Positions 10,930-22,499 of a stretch of 64,000 bases of DNA are shown here, one piece after another. This DNA is from Massospora cicadina (lineage: Eukaryota; Entomophthoromycota; Entomophthoromycetes; Entomophthorales; Entomophthoraceae). The DNA lies in the NCBI GenBank assembly GCA_022478985.1, contig JAKSZP010005279.1:248001-312000 (forward strand), in the 5' to 3' direction. The stretch's first letter is position 1; each line of letters opens with the position of its first letter. Below the pieces are notes generated by a model. That model searched no databases. It was not told where the DNA came from and saw only the letters and a program-made list of their open reading frames with translations. The position numbers and the translations under genes were made by a program.

Positions 10930-12415
10930 TTGAGTAACTATGGAGAGTTCAGCAAATATATAATGGATAGTACTATGGAGATAAAGTCCCAAAATAGAGA
11001 TCTAGGGAGCTTAACTAGAGAGATTGATGCATTGTAGTGACAAGTAGCCAAGAAGGTAAGAAGTAGACCACCTGAAGAACCATGACTTATGGAGGTGGCG
11101 TGGAAATAAATTGAATAGTATAATTCCATTTTTCAAATAGAAGACAATGATACCATCTGGAGTCTAAATATGATTAACAGCAAACTTGAGTGCAACAATT
11201 ATCAGCTGGATTACATGAAGCAAAATATAGGTAAAATTCATGTGCAGCACCACCCTCCTCACTAATCTCTACCTAGTTCAGGAGAGCATACAGTCAGCAT
11301 TGGCACCCAAACACTGATACTCAACCTATAGGTCAAATTGTAGTACCCCACAGAACATCTAGACTTTAAAATAAACTTTGAGGCTAAGTTCACTCCTGGA
11401 AAAAGATCTATAGATGGATCTATTCATCTCTACAAGAACAACATGGAATTAAATGATAGATAATAGACTTGCCATATTCAAAGATGGATAAGCAGAGAAG
11501 CTCAAGAGATGCTCGGAGCCACCCTTTAACATCACCATACATGGGCTGATTTTAAAAGAGCTCCTTTTATCCAAATTTGGGAGTGCCCAAAATGTTTAAA
11601 ATCTGAAACAAGAGTTTCTATTCATGTAGATGAGGAGAAAAAAGTCAGCTGTTGATAACGCCAATTGCTATTATCTCAAATAACAGAAGCTTTGGACCAC
11701 TAATGCATTGGATTTGTCACTACAATGACATGATTGCTCACTTCAATCAAATCACTTATCACAATCCTATATGCACATAATATTAGCTGTTAAGCCAATT
11801 AACTCTCTGAAGGCCATCAAAAAGGCTCTTATTGATATCAATGCCGCTTTTAAGACTGAGTTTAAATATTAAGGACATTGATTGCGCCGCCAAGTGCAGA
11901 AAGCTATTTATGTTACCAATAGTAACAAAGAAAACCCTAAGGAGATATATCTCACTGCCAAAAGGAAGCACCATCCAATTAGATGTGCAATAATTGCCAA
12001 CAAGAAGGACAGTTTAAAGAATTACTAAACTTAAAAAGAAGAAAAGAAGGACAAAACAAAAGAATAAGGAGTCTGGTCAGTCAATTGGGTGGTTCAACAC
12101 CAATGGAATCAACAACTATGGACTGATATATGAGTAGAGTCAGGTTACTATTGGTATGATTCCTAGATGAGCTGACTTCCCTTTTCCATTTGCGGCCAAA
12201 TAATATAAATTATAAACTATCAGAACAATTTATCTATCCTAAGGTCAAAAGCCAACCAAAATTTTTTGAGGCTGCAGAAGATGGTGAAATATAAAATAAT
12301 GTCACCTTTATAAAATTTATATAAGATGGCTATAACAGCATTTTAATCTATCAATGATTATAATCTCACTAAAAGTTTAAAGATCCAGTCAAACAGTAAG
12401 TGTAATACTTATTAT
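10930..12415 (+). pseudogene. gag region of element A, decayed
   Basis: No continuous frame remains. Fragments between about 11.3 and 12.2 kb read like a gag capsid segment, and position (between primer site and protease) supports gag. No zinc knuckle can be read. The assignment is mainly positional. Confidence 0.5.
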
Positions 12416-12419
12416 AGGC

Positions 12420-12830
12420 TTGTTAATTAGAAAGATCATCACAAAAGTAGAAGTAACATTTCACAAGGCCAAAGTAATTTCAGTCTTGCATACTGGCGCC
12501 TGTGTTATCATTTTTATCAAAAACATGAGGAGATTGAAGTTTGCACAGTATATTAATTGCCAATCCATGTTTAACTTCTGGTCCAGGATCACTAAGGTCT
12601 TGGGAGCATGTTCAGAAAAACCTTTACAATTTAAACACTGTCATGTCTTCACCAGCTATAGCACCTGAAAAGAACTATTATAGATTCCCCATGGGAACTC
12701 AATTCTTAGTAGAGTTAAAAATTAATGATTTAAATCAAAGTTCTGCTAGTAATATCAGCTACAAAATGACATCAGTATTCCAGGTAGAGAGAAAAAGAGC
12801 GGGTGAAATGAGTATACCTTGTTATAACTG
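12420..12830 (+). pseudogene. Aspartic protease of element A, active site lost
   Basis: The frame 12420-12668 contains VISVLHTGACVIIF. The position and the hydrophobic-x-TG(A/S) pattern match the retroviral-type protease active site, with the catalytic Asp replaced by His (codon at 12489-12491). Downstream in another frame GTQFLVELKIND (12541-12831) corresponds to the GT(Q/D)FL--F end of the domain seen in the other copies (for example 42438-42647). The frame switches at least once. Confidence 0.7.
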
Positions 12831-13397
12831 ATATTTTAATTATTTAAATCAAAAATTTTTTAGAACAAAAGGACCAAATATCTACTTCCTTCTGTTGATG
12901 CTGATTCAGGATTATCCTTATGTGTCAGTGAAGAAAGAATCCTTCAACCATATTTTTTAAAAGATTCAGCAGTAGCCAATCCTTCAACCATGTGAATAAA
13001 AGATAATGCGCATCACTATTATCATGGATAATTGGAACAAATAATTCTTGAGATATACTGTCCCAAAGGATTAGAGATACAAAAACCTCAGTTATGCTCA
13101 GGTTTTGACTCCAATTATCAAAAAGAGATCCATGTTCTCCTAGAAAAACTTACAAAGAACCTTGTAAATAGTGTAAGAGGTAAGCAAAAGAGAAACCAAG
13201 TTAACTGTTATGCAAGATTGAGTCAGTTATTGAATCTATACATTGGAAATTATTAGAGCATAATAGGTAAATGAACAATAAGAATGCAAACTTAATGAAC
13301 TCTTAGACCAGTATTAGGGGTTTTCTTTAATGGACCAAATGACTATGTCTTTTCAAAGAAGGGTTCCATAAGATCATTACTAAAAAGCAATACCATT

Positions 13398-14539
13398 TGT
13401 TAAGTTTTCAGCCAATGGTGCAAGCTAAAATGAATTAATAAGGAAATTGAGAATTTATACTTACTTTTATAATGAAACTCCTGCATGTAATTGAGAAGTA
13501 GATTCTTCAATATCCTCAATAATAGCCAAGTAACTCTGGTACGCTCACCGTTATCAAGTCTACTGGTAACAAAAATTATGAGACCTTCTGTCTTCATACA
13601 GATTTAGGAAATTATTCCTTTATAATTGGGACTACTTCTCTAGCAGGTAAACTGAGTACTTCTCTTCTGGGAAGTATAAGCGCACACAGATATCTAATAT
13701 AGATGTAAAGGCAGCAGATAAGAATATCAGATAGACGACAGATGGACAACAAAAAATAATGAACTAAAGTACAGTAAATATAATGATCAATAGATAAATG
13801 ATAAATGATGATGAATTATAAATTGGGCAGGCACCAGTATTATATACCTCTTGGGCATCTTCTGGCTGAACTCATCTATTAGATGAGTTTATTCATATTA
13901 TGCCAATCCTCTGCTGGTTATGGCAATGGTCATGAAATATCTCCAAGCCAATTTAGTCCATGAATTGACTAAAAATAACAATCATTTCAGCCCAATTGAA
14001 AGCAATTTTACTCTCATAATTATGACAATTTTGGTTGCAAAAATCAACACCAAAATCTTTCCAATTAGAGCTATATCATAGCTCAAAGAATATAAATAAA
14101 TGAGGATAATAATATTTACAAACAATAAAGATGATGTACCCCTAATTGGAATGTTGGCAGGCCTTTCATAGCACTAAGTACGCCCTTAATTGGGACATCT
14201 ATGTTTAAGTGCTTAATAAATCAATTTCATTAAACAAACCCAAAATTACGCCTTAGTGCATTAATATTAGTGTACTAATCTAGGAGGCGCAATTTAGTTA
14301 ATGCTGTGAGACCACTTTGCACCCAAGTGGACACATAATCAGCCATAATATAATTATATCATAGCTATTATTAGCTATAATAATTGAGATGATTTAAGTA
14401 CAATTGAGGCGGTTTTGGAATGAGTTTAGTTATGCGGATAAAATGGGAAGGATCAAAGGATCCATCAATGGGATTAATCTATTAGCATTGATGGTTTTCT
14501 TGAAGGGTTTATTTTTGAGTCAACCATCAAAATCTAACA
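13398..14539 (-). repeat. 3' LTR of element B (left copy)
   Basis: Begins TGTTAAGTTTTCAGCC and ends CTAACA, and aligns over its full length with 28020-29160. The inner edge abuts a polypurine tract on the minus strand. Divergence is uneven: one stretch near 13440-13500 differs clearly between copies. Identity overall is estimated at a little over 90%. Confidence 0.92.
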
Positions 14540-14552
14540 TTTCCCCCCACTT
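14540..14552 (-). other. Polypurine tract of element B
   Basis: Minus-strand reading AAGTGGGGGGAAA sits directly against the LTR start TGTTAG. This is the expected plus-strand primer position and fixes the orientation of element B. Confidence 0.85.
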
Positions 14553-14879
14553 GACTGGAATATAAACCCTGAGTTTCCTGCTTCTCTCTTCATATATGTA
14601 AACAACGCCTCTTCAGCTTATCAAAAATTTGTCACTGCTCTTATTACCAAACAACGTTGTTATTTTAAATAACTAAACCTAAACATTTTATATGGGTATG
14701 TTTTTAGATTATTTTGAGAGTCCTGGTTAAAGTATCTTATTCTTTTACCAACTTTAATGATATCCATTCAGCCCTGATTTTTTATCCAGCAGCTAGATTG
14801 GGCCAAATTGGCACACAAAAATGAAGAATTAGGTCTCAAGTCACCTCCCCCTCAAAGTGGAGGAATAAAAACCTTGCTG

Positions 14880-15085
14880 GTTTTTTTTTCATAATTAAAG
14901 TTTGATTATATTATTTCTTTCTTATATATTATATATTCTTATTATCATTCTTATTATTTATTTTTCTTGTCTATTTATTTTTTTCTTTTTATTATTCTTA
15001 TATATTATTTTTTTCTTATTATTATTTCCCATAATTATTATTTTCTTATAATTATGTATAATTATTTTTTATTTCTTTTCCTCTA
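14880..15085. repeat. Low-complexity T/TTA-rich tract
   Basis: Runs of TTATT, TTTCTT and TATATAT dominate. The tract lies between the integrase end and the 3' LTR of element B, in its untranslated 3' region. It shows no coding signal. Confidence 0.7.
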
Positions 15086-15170
15086 ATCATCCCTCTTCCT
15101 AAACTTTCTTAGGAACTTAGCATGGACTCAATTATAGACATGTCCAAATTTATCTGCTTATTAGTGTAGA

Positions 15171-16334
15171 TTACTTCAAAGTCTTCTCTATAACGTCAAA
15201 TGGGCCAACCCAAATGCAATTTAACTTGTGAGTTTGGCCCAAACTGTGGGTATTACAAAAATAATACCTCATCCCCCACAGCAAGTTTGGGAAGATTGTA
15301 TCTATTTTTTTATTTTTTTTCATGTGGGGCCTTATAAAGTTTAAAGTTATTATCAAAAGCCTGGGCTTGCAGTTTGATTAAAGTTTCTGAAAGCCATTTA
15401 ACATACTGAGAATAGCATAATTATTGGGGTTCTTGTAGCAAGAAATACAACAACAGCGGTAAAGCTGGGTGCTTCCCATATAGAAGTTGGAAAGGAGACA
15501 TCTTCATGGCCGAATGGTAAGAGATGTTGTAGGCAAAATGGCTGAACTGAGAAATGTACTCCATTCAGAGGGCTTCTGAGAAGTCAGCTTTCTTAGGATA
15601 TTGACAAGTGTTCCATTGACTCGTTCTGATGCACCATTTGTTTCTGGGTGGTATGGAGTTGACAGAACACCACGCACTCCCATTAACTCATTGAGCTTCT
15701 GGAGAATAACAGCAGTAAAATTTGTGCCATTATCTGTTAATATGAATTGAGGACATCTGTGCCAATGAAAAATTTACTCCAAGATGAATTTAGCAGTTGT
15801 TGAGGCTCCTAAGTCCCAAATAGCCCTGGCTTTGACCCATTTCATCAAGTGATCAATTGCCACAATAATATATTTGGCTTTCACATTGCTAATTAGGAGA
15901 GGTCCAACCACATCTATGGATATAGTGTGAAGCAAATTTGGGCCAAAAAAGCTGGTACAAAATAGCTTTTTGAAAGGGGTTTTCCCCTTGGCACTCTTGG
16001 CAACACTCAAAGTTTCATAGATGTCAAAATGCATCGATTCCCCTTAATAATTTTTCTTGAGTTGCTCCTTTGTTTTCTTAAAGCCTCCATGGCCAGTGGC
16101 ATTATGAGCAGCCAATATTAAATCTGCTTGGGCTGAGGGAGGGGGATATATATATTTCTTCTCATCAATCGCCTTGAATAAGACTCCTTTTTCAGTGTAG
16201 GTGTCCTTTCTTAATTTGGAGAGAATTTTCTGTACTGGTTCAGGCTCATTGGCAAAAACTCCACTACTATCTTCTGGAATAAGGCATCTGTAGGCTGGCA
16301 GAGGGTTGCCACGATGGGCAGTTGAGACAAACAA
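15171..16334 (-). pseudogene. Integrase of element B
   Basis: Minus-strand frames at 16044-16334, 15774-16034 and 15171-15356 belong together. The first ends AAHNATGHGGFKKTKEQL, the HH part of the zinc domain. The second contains ISIDVVGPL and IIVAIDHLMKWVKAR with the first catalytic Asp. Between 15.77 and 15.5 kb the reading [24 protein letters not shown] supplies the second Asp and the Glu in other frames. The last shows IWVGPFDVIEKT, the GPY/F module. No chromodomain follows. The order and motifs are those of Ty3/gypsy integrase. The frame is broken at least three times. Confidence 0.88.
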
Positions 16335-16769
16335 TAAGAATTCTGATGCTTAACACCAGCCCAATGCTTGATAGTATAGTCATAAGCCTGCAGCTTTAGT
16401 GCCCAGTGAGACAAACGTCCTTCTGGCTCCTTAAAGTTATTAAGCCAGCTTAGGGATGCGTGATCAGTAACCACAGTAAAAAGCATTCCATGAATATATA
16501 CTCAGAATTGTTTATAGGCATACATAACTGCCAAACATTCCCTTACTGTCACAGTATAATTTCTCCTATGGGAATTTAGGGTCCAACTAGCATTGGCTAC
16601 TGGGTGCTCTTCACCTTCTTCTCCAACTTGGGACAAAATGGCTCTAATTGCTATTGATGACACAACTGTCTGGAAAATAAAGTTCTAGTCAAAGTCAGGA
16701 TAGTGCAACACTGGTGCAACTAATAGGGCCAAACAAAGCTGGTCAAATGCCTTCTTGCAGGCCAAATTC
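16211..16769 (-). pseudogene. RNase H of element B
   Basis: The frame 16211-16486 shows LFTVVTDHASLSWLNNFKEP and GRLSHWALKLQAYDYTI, then HQNSYCLSQLP (normally HQNADALSRLP). Upstream, KKAFDQLCLAL, VAPVLHYPDFD and VRECLAVMYA can be read across frames. The first catalytic Asp motif (normally TDAS) is replaced by VVSS. The solo LTR at 16775-17644 separates this domain from the RT thumb. Confidence 0.82.
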
Positions 16770-16774
16770 CACTC

Positions 16775-17644
16775 TGTGGGATCCACCAAAGGATGCCATA
16801 AATATTTTGTTAGAAGTGAGAATTTTACTTTATAATAAAAGTAATAAATGGTGCTTTTTTAAAGTTTTTCATTGTTTAAGCAGGGCAAAACCCAAAGAAG
16901 GTCCTTTTCACAATACTAGTTTTTCCTATTTAAACTAGTTTGGATTTTGAGACCATGGTTATTCGAGGCAAAAGTATATAAAGCTGAGTTATCTAAATTA
17001 GGAAATATAGGATTTCGGCCTATCAGATCAAAGCTAAAATTTTCTCTGAGGCAAAACCAACCCAAGTGGTAGCAATTTGATGAATTGTATCCAATCACCA
17101 GCGAGTAAAATCTTCTCACCTTGGTGGTGGTCAGACTCATGTGGTAATGAAAGGTTAATGTTTACCCTATCATCATTGAGTAATATCTTTGCACCTCAGA
17201 GGCGTTCAGATTCACATGGTGATGATTTGTTAATTTTTATCCTATCTCTGTCAAGTAAAATCTTTGCACCTTGGAGGTGGTCAGATTTGTGTGGTTGTGA
17301 TTTGCTAGATTTTACCCTATCATCATTGAGTAAAATCTTCACACCTTAGAGGTGGTCAGATCCGTGTGGTAACAAACACCTCGAATTTGGATGAGAAGTC
17401 AGAGAATTCCTATTATCAATTCTTACCTTATTATGCCAATTTTGGTTATAATCCTTATTTTTCTGATAGTCAGGATTCCACCAAAATCCCCACTAAGGTC
17501 TTTTTTGCCATTGGTACTCATATTGTTGATAACCACGATATTATTTGAAGATTTGTAGGAGATGGGCAAATCATGGTGGCAGATTTGGGAGCACTCATAT
17601 CTCCAACATTCTTTCTCCTAAGTCAAGAAGGTGAATGTCTGACA
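16775..17644 (+). mobile_element. Solo LTR, 870 bp, with CACTC target duplication
   Basis: The segment starts TGTGGGATCC and ends GTCTGACA and is flanked by CACTC on both sides (16770-16774 and 17645-17649). On the minus strand the host reads through: PFE before it and W---C-KAFDQL after it. It contains about 3.6 copies of a 75-bp tandem repeat and a 60-codon plus-strand frame (17366-17548). The strand is given as the direction of the repeat description; the true LTR orientation cannot be told. Confidence 0.82.
17103..17372 (+). repeat. 75-bp tandem repeat, about 3.6 copies
   Basis: The phrase GAGTAAAATCTT recurs at 17103, 17178 (GAGTAATATCTT), 17253 (AAGTAAAATCTT) and 17328, a constant spacing of 75 bp. 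Each unit also carries a variant of GGTGGTCAGA and a GTGGT box. The unit is a multiple of three and an open plus-strand frame runs through it (17077-17349), but no known protein repeat is recognisable. It lies wholly within the solo LTR 16775-17644. Confidence 0.88.
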
Positions 17645-17649
17645 CACTC

Positions 17650-18223
17650 AAAAGGGATTTTATCCTTAAGTAGATAAAACAAGGGTTCTCCAATTTGAGC
17701 AAACTTGGCAATAAATTGGCAATAATACCAATCATGCCCAAAAAATACTTAAATGTCTCACTTGGATTTGGGCCTCTTCATTTTATATATTGCTTCCAAT
17801 TTGGCCGGTTGTGGCCAAAGACCTTCTTTATCAATTACAAACCCAAGGTACTCCAGTTGGTTCTTAAAGAATTGACACTTCTGGGGCTTGATCTTCAAGT
17901 TTGCAGCCGCTAACATTTGAAAAGCTCTCCAGGTGTTCCAGATGTTCATCAAAGGTGCAGCTGAAAATTTTTATATCATCTAGGTATACTAGTACACATA
18001 TCAATTTAAAATTGCCCAGTATAGTGTCCATCGCTCTCTGGAAGATTGCTGGAGCATAACAGACTCCTTGGGGAATCCTCATTGGTTGAAATTACCCTTC
18101 TTGGGTAAAATATAGTGCACTTTTCTCGCTCATCTTTGGGTAGGTCAATTTGGCAATACCTGCTAATTGAATCCATCACTGAGAAGAACTTTGCACCCCA
18201 AGCCTGTATAGGGCATCATCAAT
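17650..18223 (-). pseudogene. Reverse transcriptase of element B, C-terminal part
   Basis: Minus-strand reading shows RIPQGVCYAPAIFQRAMDTILG and CVLVYLDDIKIFS (17864-18082) with an intact YLDD active-site box, then in a second frame LKIKPQKCQFFKNQLEYLGF (17758-17952), and finally FLGMIG-Y for the thumb. The part next to 18223 reads RIDDALYRLG. It continues on the other side of element C at 24171, where the N-terminal RT motifs lie. One frameshift separates palm and thumb. Confidence 0.88.
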
Positions 18224-18228
18224 ATGCG

Positions 18229-18725
18229 TGTTGAAATTCTGATATGACTGGATGATAAGCCCTAAGTCAATATGGTGGAACAAATGGGATCCGCTGAGTT
18301 GTTATGAGTATGATTAATTGAGCGCCTCAAAATGAGGCGATATTGGGTTGTTGGGAAATTGGCTGAATTGGGCGATTGTGAATTATCAAACAAAGAATTG
18401 GCAGAACCAATGAGATATGGCGAAGTGAATTACTAAGCCATGAAAGCGGTACCATCTGAAGTTGCTACCATACAAGAGGGATAGGATGATCGAGGAAGGT
18501 AGGTTGCTAATAGTTTAGAGTGGGCAAAACAGTGAGGATCAGCTGTATTTATTATAATAAATAAAGAAGTATAGTGGGGGGCAAGTGATCCATATTATTA
18601 ATAAAGTTTATTTTTGTTGTTTCAAGGGTAATGATCTTCATATCATTGGTCCTATTGCTCAGTGGGTTGAACCCTGCGCAATATTGATTACAGAGTATCT
18701 CAACAAAAACACCAATTTTATAACA
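18229..18725 (+). repeat. 5' LTR of element C
   Basis: Starts TGTTGAAATTCTG and ends TTTATAACA, and aligns over its entire length with 23667-24165. It is preceded by the target duplication ATGCG and followed after one base by the primer-binding site. It contains an AATAAATAAAG stretch that may serve as polyadenylation signal. Confidence 0.93.
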
Positions 18726-18726
18726 G

Positions 18727-18746
18727 TGGTGCTCACTACAGGGGGC
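18727..18746 (+). other. Primer-binding site of element C
   Basis: TGGTGCTCACTACAGGGGGC lies one base after the 5' LTR. It is identical to the site at 30811 and differs at one base from that at 10906. The implied tRNA 3' end is ...CCCCCTGTAGTGAGCACCA. Its form (run of C, then -GTGAG-) resembles a tRNA-Arg 3' end, but this is only a suggestion. Confidence 0.85.
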
Positions 18747-18784
18747 ACATTGATCAATCACATAGACTGATAAACACTCCTCAG

Positions 18785-19745
18785 TTGCTAGTCATGTCAT
18801 ATCCTGCTTGCTTTACTAAGGAATCATCTCAACACACTGCAGCTGTTGAATATGCAGGACTCAAGCTTGCCCTAGACGCTGTGCTCAATTTAAAAGGAGT
18901 TTTGCAAGAATGCATATTGACAAGCTGCCTCCATTTGACTGCAATGGAAACATTTATGGATTCTTTAAATGATTTGAGTTTGCAGTAGAAGGAGCCTCAG
19001 ATCGGCGTAAAGCCAAATTGCTAATGTCCACTTTGGATGTTGGAAGCGCTGACCAAGTTACTTGCTATCTTCCCAACAGTTCTGTAACCTATCAATAGGT
19101 GAAAGATACTGTGCTGTGATTTGTTTGGAGGAACGCCAAAAATGGCGAAATGGAAGACTGAGTTTTTAACCATGGGTTTCAACATAACGAGACTCTCACT
19201 GCATTTGCTGATCAATTCTCAGCAGAAGCCCATATGTTAATTGGGGCAGGAGTTTTAACTGAATGTGACATAAGCATAGCATTGACCTCTGCTGTGAAAC
19301 CATACCGAGAGCTTTTTAATGCTTTGGCTCCATATTTGGAGGTTGACATACCCTTGCTTAAACTTGTTCAAATTCTACGCCAGCTATCTGCTACTTTCCC
19401 TCCACCCAGTATAGAGCGGAACCCTATTGCCTCTGCTGCTAGCCTTGTTTATATGGAGGAATCGTCCCTCCTTGTTCAGTGCCCAGTTGACATTCCCTGG
19501 CCTTATTATAATCACCAGCCTCGTTTTCAACCAAGTTTCCAACAGCAAATCACTTCCCAGGATGAGCCTGGTTACACTGTTCAATACCAGTCCACCTTTT
19601 TGGGTGGCCCATTTTAAAACACTCAAGGACGCAGGTCTCATAGAGTTAATTGCTTTTCGTGCGGTCACCCTGGGCACCTGGCTAGGAGTTGTCATAATTT
19701 TTGGGTTCAGTACCTGTTGTGGGAGCAGTATAATCAGGGAAAAGT
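18785..19745 (+). pseudogene. gag of element C
   Basis: Frames at 18785-18988 and 19234-19617 contain helical capsid-like sequence (for example KPYRELFNALAPYL) followed by a Pro/Gln-rich linker. The frame of 19234 reaches a TAA at 19615-19617 (CAA changed to TAA) and then continues in the same frame into the zinc knuckle CFSCGHPGHLARSC at 19651-19692, a perfect CX2CX4HX4C. A further stop lies just after. Gag would package element RNA into virus-like particles in the cytoplasm. The N-terminal half carries additional frame changes. Confidence 0.85.
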
Positions 19746-19760
19746 CAGAGCGGAGTAGAG

Positions 19761-20605
19761 ATGGGACTCTATACTTCCGCTATTCTGACTCAAAACTTCC
19801 CACCTGAACCTATTCCTACACAGCTAGTGGATGTTTTCTGGTATAATGATGCTTTTCTATACCAGCAGCCAGTTGGAGGGGTAAATAAGCTGACACAAAT
19901 GCAATTCATGGATACGGCAGAAGCAGGCTCGCAGGATCACCCAAAACCATATGTTTGCCAATTGTATGATTACCTTCCTACCAATGAACCAGATCCACTA
20001 GCTGATGTGATTTTCTTAAAAGGGGTAAAAGTGGCCCTCCCTGTGGACGCTATTGTAAAGAATACCCTAATGTGGGGAAGGGTATTATGAGCTTCCTTGG
20101 AAAAAGAGATAAGTTAAATGTTCATGTTTTAAAACAAACAGATCCATCTTACTCTGAGTGTACCTACAGTGACACTGTTGTAGTGAAAACTTGAGTTCGT
20201 GCAATAATTGATATGGGTTCCCCATTCAACATAATGTCCTCAAAGTTGGTGTCAAAGTTAGCATTGAAGCCTGATGTAGAGCACCATATGGTGAATGGGA
20301 CCGCAGGCACAGAAAGTACAGTTTCAGAAGGAGCATACAGTGCACTACCCTTGAATTTTGGGTCGATTGTCATTTTAGCCCCAGCTATAGTGTTACCAAA
20401 CTATAAGTATGTCCTGTTAATTGGTACCACTTTTATGCGTCACTTTGGAGCTGTTGTTGATATGACATCAGAGACATTTGAAATTCTGGGGCAGCGGATC
20501 CCAATCTACTTCACTTCCAGTGGAATGCCAAAGGATCCTGTACACATGAGTCACGTTAATCTTACATATGGTGATGGGGTGGTTTCAGTTCTCTATCATA
20601 ATTAA
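19761..20605 (+). pseudogene. gag-pol linker and aspartic protease of element C
   Basis: The frame 19761-20090 (109 codons) is the linker before the protease. The protease begins near 20190 and reads RAIIDMGSPFNIMSSKLVSK, where the active-site Thr of DTG is Met (ACG to ATG, a C-to-T change), preceded by an in-frame TGA. The frame 20213-20605 continues with EGAYSALPLNFGSIVILAPA and VLLIGTTFMRHFG, the flap and C-terminal part of the domain. It would cleave the polyprotein; the DMG triad is expected to impair it. Confidence 0.87.
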
Positions 20606-20689
20606 AAAAAAAGACCTGGGCCCTTCCTACCCAAAACTATGAATATCAAGGGCTACCGTTTAGAGCTGCTGGCCTTATATCTATTCTCT

Positions 20690-21838
20690 CTGGACACTAA
20701 GCAATTATAAGTACTGAGTTAGAGGTGGAAGTGCCTGCTGGGCTATATGGGGAGGTCATTGGGCCCTATCAACAATCACGGCTTGAGACCCATGTGGCCC
20801 CTGGCATTATACTTCTGGGGCATAGGGGGATCAAGGTCTTGGTAGCGAATCTTCAGGATAAACCAATGTAAGTCCTCCAACAACAAGTAGTTGCATTCCT
20901 CCATTTCATTCCCGTTGAGGAGGTCCTTAGGATTCATGAGTTTGGTTCACTGGATGAATTCAGTCTTCCCGTTGAGACACAGTCTGGCATAATGGCAGTT
21001 GTACTGCGTGAAAATTTACTGGGGTTAACAGAAGATCAAAAGGATTGAGCAGAAGCCTTATTCTAAAAATATAAAAGAGATCTTTGCTGTCAATGATCAT
21101 TATATGGGGTGCGCCTGAGGAGTGATTCATCAAGTGGACACTGGGGATCATCTCCCATCAGATCTTGGACAATCCGCCCTTATAGAGCAGCAGAAGAAGT
21201 TGTCACAGCAAAAATTGATAAACTGTTGGAGCAAGGAATGCTTGAACCATCAAAGAGCCCATAGGCTTCCCCTGTCCTAATTGTCAAAAAAAGGATGGTA
21301 CTAACCAGGTAGTAATAGACTACCGCAAGCTCAACAGCACTACATAAAAGGATCATACCCTTTGCCAAGGATTGATGATGTGTTGGACTGGTTGGGGGGG
21401 AGCTCGTTACTTCTCCTCAATGGATTTAATATCTGGTTATTGGAAGATTGAGTTACCTGCGGTGGAACAGGAGAAATGCGCCATAATCACATCAAAAGGG
21501 CTTTTTCAACTGACACGTATGCCCCAAGGGCTGTGTAATGCCCCTGCTACTTTCCAACTGACGATGGACACTATCCTTGGCAACTTAAAGTTTTCATGCG
21601 TTCTTATATACCCTGATGACATTAATGTTTTCTCTCGAACGTTTTCTGAGCACCTTAGTAATTTGGAAGAGGTATTCCACCGGTTGGCTGAGGCCAACAT
21701 CAAAATTAAGCCCCAGAAATGCCACATTTTAAAGGATCAGCTAGAGTACCTCGGGTTTGTAGTTGATGCAACAGGGCTGAGGCCCCAACCAGCTAAGGTG
21801 GAGGCCATTTGGAAGATAACTACATCAAGCAGTAAATG
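20690..21838 (+). pseudogene. Reverse transcriptase of element C
   Basis: N-terminal motifs appear across frames between 21.1 and 21.37 kb (VIDYRKLNS, SYPLPRIDDVLD). The frame 21372-21839 covers palm and thumb: FSSMDLISGYWKIEL with a catalytic Asp, KGLFQLTRMPQGLCNAPATF, then CVLIYPDDINVFSR, which is the active-site box with Pro instead of the usual Leu or Val between Tyr and the two Asp, and QKCHILKDQLEYLGFVV. It ends at a TGA where the sequence continues as IQVFLGMVGYYR. Confidence 0.9.
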
Positions 21839-22440
21839 AGATATACAAGTATTTTTAGGGATGGTTGGCTACTATCGCTGCTTCAAGCCTAACTTTAGTT
21901 ATATTGGAGGACCGCTATTTGAGTTATTAAAAAGGATGTCACGTTTGAATGGACGGAACACTGTCAACGCTCCTTTGATACTCTTCAAACAGCATTGATT
22001 GAGGCACCAGTGCTACGTTACCCAAATTTTGAGAAGGAATTTATTGTACAGATGGATGCATCTCTTTTCGCTGTGGGGGCATTTCTGTCTCAAAAAGATG
22101 ATGAGGTGGAGGAGCACCCAGTGGCGTATCAAAGTTGAAGTCTGAATAGCCATGAATGTAATTATACTGTGACCGAGAGGGAGTGCTTAGCAGTGATTTA
22201 CACTTGCAAGCAATTCTAAGTATATTTGCATGGTGTAAAATGTAAAGTTGTAACAGATCACACCTCGTTATGCTGGCTGAAGAACCTTAAAGAGCCTGAG
22301 GGCTGGCTAGCATGATGGTCCCTAAAACTACAGACTTACAACTTTGAGATTCTTCACCGACCAGGAGCAAAACACCAGAATGCTTATTGCTTGTCAAGGC
22401 TACCAACTATTGCAGTTACGGCAGAACTGAGGGATATTAT
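21839..22440 (+). pseudogene. RNase H of element C
   Basis: The reading shows LRYPNFEKEFIVQMDASLFAVGAFLS with the first catalytic Asp, TERECLAVIYTCKQF with the Glu, VVTDHTSLCWL with the third acidic residue, and HQNAYCLSRLP (family HQNADALSRLP) at the end. Three stop codons interrupt this otherwise continuous frame. It follows the RT without a gap and precedes the integrase zinc domain. Confidence 0.88.
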
Positions 22441-22499
22441 GTATGACAAGATGCTCAGCGGAAAGTATGAAGATGAACCACCTCAATTCATCAAGGAGT

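Larger units (their letters stand above)
10926..13397 (+). mobile_element. Element A, left part: gag, protease, start of RT (degenerate Ty3/gypsy)
   Basis: The oldest identifiable layer of the central nest. It starts at the primer-binding site and continues through decayed gag (about 10.93-12.4 kb), protease (12420-12830) and the linker to reverse transcriptase, then is cut by element B at 13397/13398. The reading resumes at 29161-29166 with RT N-terminal sequence (KKLIDFGYDTVIQKS). The bases CCATT (13393-13397) and ACATT (29161-29165) match at 4 of 5 and are the likely target duplication of B. AT content is high, in keeping with long decay. Confidence 0.75.

Noticed and set aside
17077..17349. 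Plus-strand open frame through the 75-bp repeat as a repetitive protein.
   Set aside because: The repeat length is a multiple of three, so an open frame spreads through all units by chance; there is no recognisable domain and it lies in an LTR.
18646..18680. A-box-like TTGCTCAGTGGG in the 5' LTR of element C.
   Set aside because: It lacks a B box and any tRNA fold and is simply part of the LTR sequence, present in both copies.
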